Below are positions 61,740 through 64,000 of a stretch of DNA of 64,000 bases, one piece after another. Positions within the stretch are counted from its first letter, which is position 1; each line of letters starts with the position of its first letter. Origin of the DNA: Streptosporangiales bacterium (GTDB lineage Bacteria; Actinomycetota; Actinomycetes; Streptosporangiales; WHST01). The stretch lies in NCBI GenBank assembly GCA_009379825.1, contig WHTA01000007.1:1-64000 (forward strand), given 5' to 3'. Made by a program: the position numbers and the translations under genes. The notes under the pieces were generated by a model. The model saw only the letters and a program-made list of their open reading frames with translations, was not told where the DNA came from and searched no databases.

Positions 61740-62150
61740 ATGCGGATAGGAGAGCTGGCCGAGCGCGCGGGTATCACGACCCGTGCGTTGCGGCACTACG
61801 AGAACGGCGGGCTCCTGTCGGCCAGGCGTACGACCAACGGCTACCGCAGCTATGACGAGTCCGACCTCCGCGTGGTCGAACAGATCCGGGCGCTGGTGGA
61901 CATCGGGTTCTCGCTCGACGAGACCCGCCCGTTCGTCGAGTGCCTGCGTGAGGGCAACGACGCCGGCGACTCGTGCCCCGCTTCGCTGCACGCCTACCGG
62001 CAGAAGATGCGGGAGCTGGAGACGTGCATCGCCAGGCTGCAGGAGGTGCACGCCAGGCTGGGCCAGCAGCTGCAGGACGCGCTCGTACGCCACGGCGTCG
62101 GCGCCCCCGACCCCGCGTGCGCCTACTTCCCACCGAAGGAGCAAGCATGA
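61740..62150 (+). CDS. MerR-family regulator coupled to thioredoxin
   Basis: 136 residues. DNA-binding part RIGELAERAGITTRALRHYE and NGYRSYDESDLRVVEQI, then a dimer helix and a short effector part with two to four cysteines (FVECLREGNDAGDSCPAS, ETCIARL, PACAYF). The cysteines may sense redox state or metal. The ATGA overlap with the thioredoxin gene links it to that gene. Confidence 0.85.
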   Translation: MRIGELAERAGITTRALRHYENGGLLSARRTTNGYRSYDESDLRVVEQIRALVDIGFSLDETRPFVECLREGNDAGDSCPASLHAYRQKMRELETCIARLQEVHARLGQQLQDALVRHGVGAPDPACAYFPPKEQA

Positions 62151-62494
62151 CCACGGCCAGCAGCGAGGGCACGGTGGAGATCGTCGACGTGACCGAGGCG
62201 ACGTTCGCGGAGCTCGTGCTCCGCAGCGGGACGCCGGTGCTCGTCGAGTTCTGGGGACGCGGCTGCGCGCCGTGCCGGATGCTTGCGCCGATCCTCGCGG
62301 AGATCGCCGCCGAGTTCGCCGGCCGGTTGCGGGTCGTGCGGGTGGACGGCGACTACGAGTCCGCGCTCGTCATCGCCGGCGGGGTGATGGGTTTCCCGAC
62401 GCTCCACCTGTACAAGGCCGGCGAGCTGGTGTCGAGCATCGTCGGGGTCCGCTCGAAGGCCAGGCTGCTCGGTGCTCTCCGGGAGGCACTCTGA
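62147..62494 (+). CDS. Thioredoxin-like protein
   Basis: 115 residues. Active site GRGCAPCRM (CxPC type, preceded by phenylalanine-tryptophan in EFWGRGCAPC) and the cis-proline GFPTLHLY. A small cytoplasmic thiol-disulfide reductase. Co-transcribed with the cysteine-bearing MerR, which suggests redox feedback. Confidence 0.9.
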   Translation: MTTASSEGTVEIVDVTEATFAELVLRSGTPVLVEFWGRGCAPCRMLAPILAEIAAEFAGRLRVVRVDGDYESALVIAGGVMGFPTLHLYKAGELVSSIVGVRSKARLLGALREAL

Positions 62495-62505
62495 CCCGAC
62501 TCTCC

Positions 62506-62521
62506 GCTGACCGCGGTCAGC
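62506..62521. terminator. Perfect palindrome between convergent genes
   Basis: GCTGACCGCGGTCAGC, 16 bp with no loop, sits after the thioredoxin stop and covers the stop of the M15 peptidase. Possible bidirectional terminator; a hairpin would need a few unpaired central bases. Confidence 0.35.
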
Positions 62522-63605
62522 CCTGGTACTCCCAGTGCCACGGCTCGAGCCGCGTAGTCTCGGCCCACCGCGGGTGCACCCAGCCGAACTTGGGCGCGTT
62601 GCGTTTCATCCAGCGGTACGGGGTCGAGCCGAAGATCTGGATGCCGCAGCCGAGGTCGACCGCCATGCCCAGGCCGTGCCGGCTGGTGCCTGGCACCGCG
62701 GCAAGGCCGGGCTTCGCCCGGTAGACGGCGTGCTGCGCCGCCAGCGAGCGGTACGAGTCGGTGATGCAGATGTGGCGGTCGAAGCGCATCTTGTACGCGG
62801 TGTCGAGCAGCCAGAAGCCGCGCGCCGCGTCGGCGCGCAGCGAGTGGCCCGGCTGCGGCAGCGGGCACAGCAGCGCCATTGGGATCAGCCCGTTGGGGAA
62901 GCCGCGCACGGTCGGCTTCTCGCAGGAGGCGCCGCTCGCGCCGCTGCGCTTCAGGCGCTCCCTGCTGACCTGGAACGCGTCGCCGTACCGCTTGGCCTTG
63001 ACCAGCCGCACGGTCAGCCGGTCGAGCCGGTCGAGCAGCTTGTCCGTGATGCGCTTGGACTCCGCCTGCAGCCGCTTCTGCTGGGCGGCCAGCCGCTTCT
63101 GCTGGCCGGTGACGGACCGTTCGAGCGTCTTCGCCTGCCGGTGCAGCGCCCGTTGCCTGGCCAGCTCCTGGCCGTACGAGCGGACGGCGTGGGCGCGGCT
63201 GTCCGCGAGGTACGCAGCGTCGCTGGTGGAGCGGGAGCGCGCGACCGTCGCCAGCGGGTTCTCCAGCAGCCCGCTGAGCTCGTCGCCGCCCGGTCCCTGG
63301 TACGCGGCGACGGCGAAGTCGACGAGCCCCTGCCGTGCCTGCTCGCGGTCGTCGCTCACCCGTTGCTCGTGTTGTGCGGTGGCGAGCAGCCGGCGTTCGG
63401 TCTGCCGCAGCCGTCGCCGCGCCTCCTCGTAGCGGCTGGTGTTCTTCGTCAGCGCCTTGGTGGCCCGGTTGGCTTCGACGCGAAGGTCGGCCACCTGCCG
63501 CTGCAGCGTCGTGACGCTGTCCGCGGAGACCGGCCGGACGGGAAGGAGGAGCGACGTCGCGAGGACGGCGAAGGTGGCCAGCACGCGTACGACGAGCTGG
63601 AACAC
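62517..63605 (-). CDS. Secreted coiled-coil M15 (VanY-like) D,D-peptidase
   Basis: 362 residues from GTG 63605. Signal peptide to about 28 (LLLPVRPVSADS), a PcsB-like coiled coil (about 30-215), and a C-terminal peptidase domain with ITDSYRS, GTSRHGLGMAVDL (zinc His/Asp) and EPWHWEY (Glu/His). It trims peptidoglycan D-Ala ends or cross-links. The coiled-coil part is typical of envelope hydrolases controlled by an FtsEX-like partner. Confidence 0.85.
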   Translation of the reverse strand: MFQLVVRVLATFAVLATSLLLPVRPVSADSVTTLQRQVADLRVEANRATKALTKNTSRYEEARRRLRQTERRLLATAQHEQRVSDDREQARQGLVDFAVAAYQGPGGDELSGLLENPLATVARSRSTSDAAYLADSRAHAVRSYGQELARQRALHRQAKTLERSVTGQQKRLAAQQKRLQAESKRITDKLLDRLDRLTVRLVKAKRYGDAFQVSRERLKRSGASGASCEKPTVRGFPNGLIPMALLCPLPQPGHSLRADAARGFWLLDTAYKMRFDRHICITDSYRSLAAQHAVYRAKPGLAAVPGTSRHGLGMAVDLGCGIQIFGSTPYRWMKRNAPKFGWVHPRWAETTRLEPWHWEYQG

Positions 63606-63685
63606 GGTGTCACGGTAACCGGCGACGGTGCGGTGACCGCGCTACGACACACGGTTATCGTGCTATTGCCCGCAAATCGGACGTG

Positions 63686-64000
63686 TCAGCCGGTCCCGGG
63701 CTTGTACTCGAAGTGCCAGGCCTCGGCCGGGCAGCACTTCGCCCAGTCCGGGTGCACCCACCCGTACTTCGGGCCGTTGGCGGCCAGCCAGTTGTGCTCC
63801 GCGGTGCCGAACCGGTTGATGCCACCACACAGGTCGAGAGCGAGACCCTCGCCGTGGTTGCTCGTGCCGGGTACGGCGGCCAGGCCGGGCTTCTGTGCGT
63901 ACACCGCCTGCTGTTCCGACAGGCTGCGGTACGAGTCGGTGATGCACATCTTCTTGCCGAACTGGTCGTGGAACGCGGCGTTCGCGTCCACGAAGCCGCG
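63686..64000 (-). CDS. Second M15 (VanY-like) peptidase, partial
   Basis: The 3' end only; the gene enters from beyond the right edge. The 105 visible residues hold ITDSYRSLSEQQAVYAQKPG, GTSNHGEGLALDL and AEAWHFEY, closely matching the neighbouring peptidase domain. The in-frame GTG at 63991 is internal. Tandem with the 62517 gene and in the same direction, so a duplication. Confidence 0.85.
   Translation of the reverse strand, partial: RGFVDANAAFHDQFGKKMCITDSYRSLSEQQAVYAQKPGLAAVPGTSNHGEGLALDLCGGINRFGTAEHNWLAANGPKYGWVHPDWAKCCPAEAWHFEYKPGTG

Noticed and set aside
1-64000. CRISPR arrays, rRNA operons, insertion sequences, riboswitches
   Set aside because: No regularly spaced repeats, rRNA segments or transposase genes were seen by reading, and no riboswitch leader could be recognised.

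Overview
The window is high-GC actinobacterial DNA (SD-led genes with many GTG starts, ATGA and TGATG overlaps, TetR, MerR and LacI regulators, DUF397 and WXG100-like proteins). No rRNA or housekeeping marker fixes the genus. There are two parts, separated by a tRNA-Glu gene.

Region 1 (1-21510) is the integrase-proximal end of an integrative conjugative element. A large serine recombinase abuts and runs into the 3' half of tRNA-Glu(UUC); the other end lies to the left, outside the window. The element carries a compact type IV secretion set (pilin, TrbL/VirB6-like, PrgI/VirB3-like, VirB4, a membrane protein, VirD4-like coupling ATPase), a replication-relaxation protein and a winged-helix regulator. 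A second block has SAF, ParA/MinD and the start of a TadA/CpaF-like ATPase. Cargo or accessory genes are an orphan DNA methyltransferase, a TPR-YdcF-WbqC operon and a DUF397 gene. Two genes look broken: a small ORF with an in-frame amber codon and a regulator frameshifted in a GC run.

Region 2 (21565-64000) is chromosomal. After a membrane metallophosphoesterase and a zincin comes a catabolic locus in two halves. The left half (23.6-34.6 kb) has XdhC and a MocA-like nucleotidyltransferase, divergent FdrA/AllG-like proteins, a UraA-type permease and a three-subunit molybdenum hydroxylase with CoxG. The right half (47.1-60 kb) has HyuA/HyuB, a quinone-oxidoreductase-like MDR protein, a CaiB/BaiF CoA-transferase, carbamate kinase, a TetR-ABC exporter operon, a barbiturase/cyanuric-acid-hydrolase-type ring-opening amidohydrolase and a second amidohydrolase. 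Together they suggest uptake and oxidation of a pyrimidine-like heterocycle, ring opening, and recovery of a ureido carbon as carbamoyl phosphate and ATP. That pathway is inference.

Between the halves (34.6-44.2 kb) sits a leftward sugar operon: ABC uptake system, sulfatase, GH2, GH51-like secreted hydrolase and LacI, with two matching operator-like palindromes upstream. The right end holds a WXG100-like pair, a MerR-thioredoxin pair and two M15 peptidases, the last cut by the window edge.
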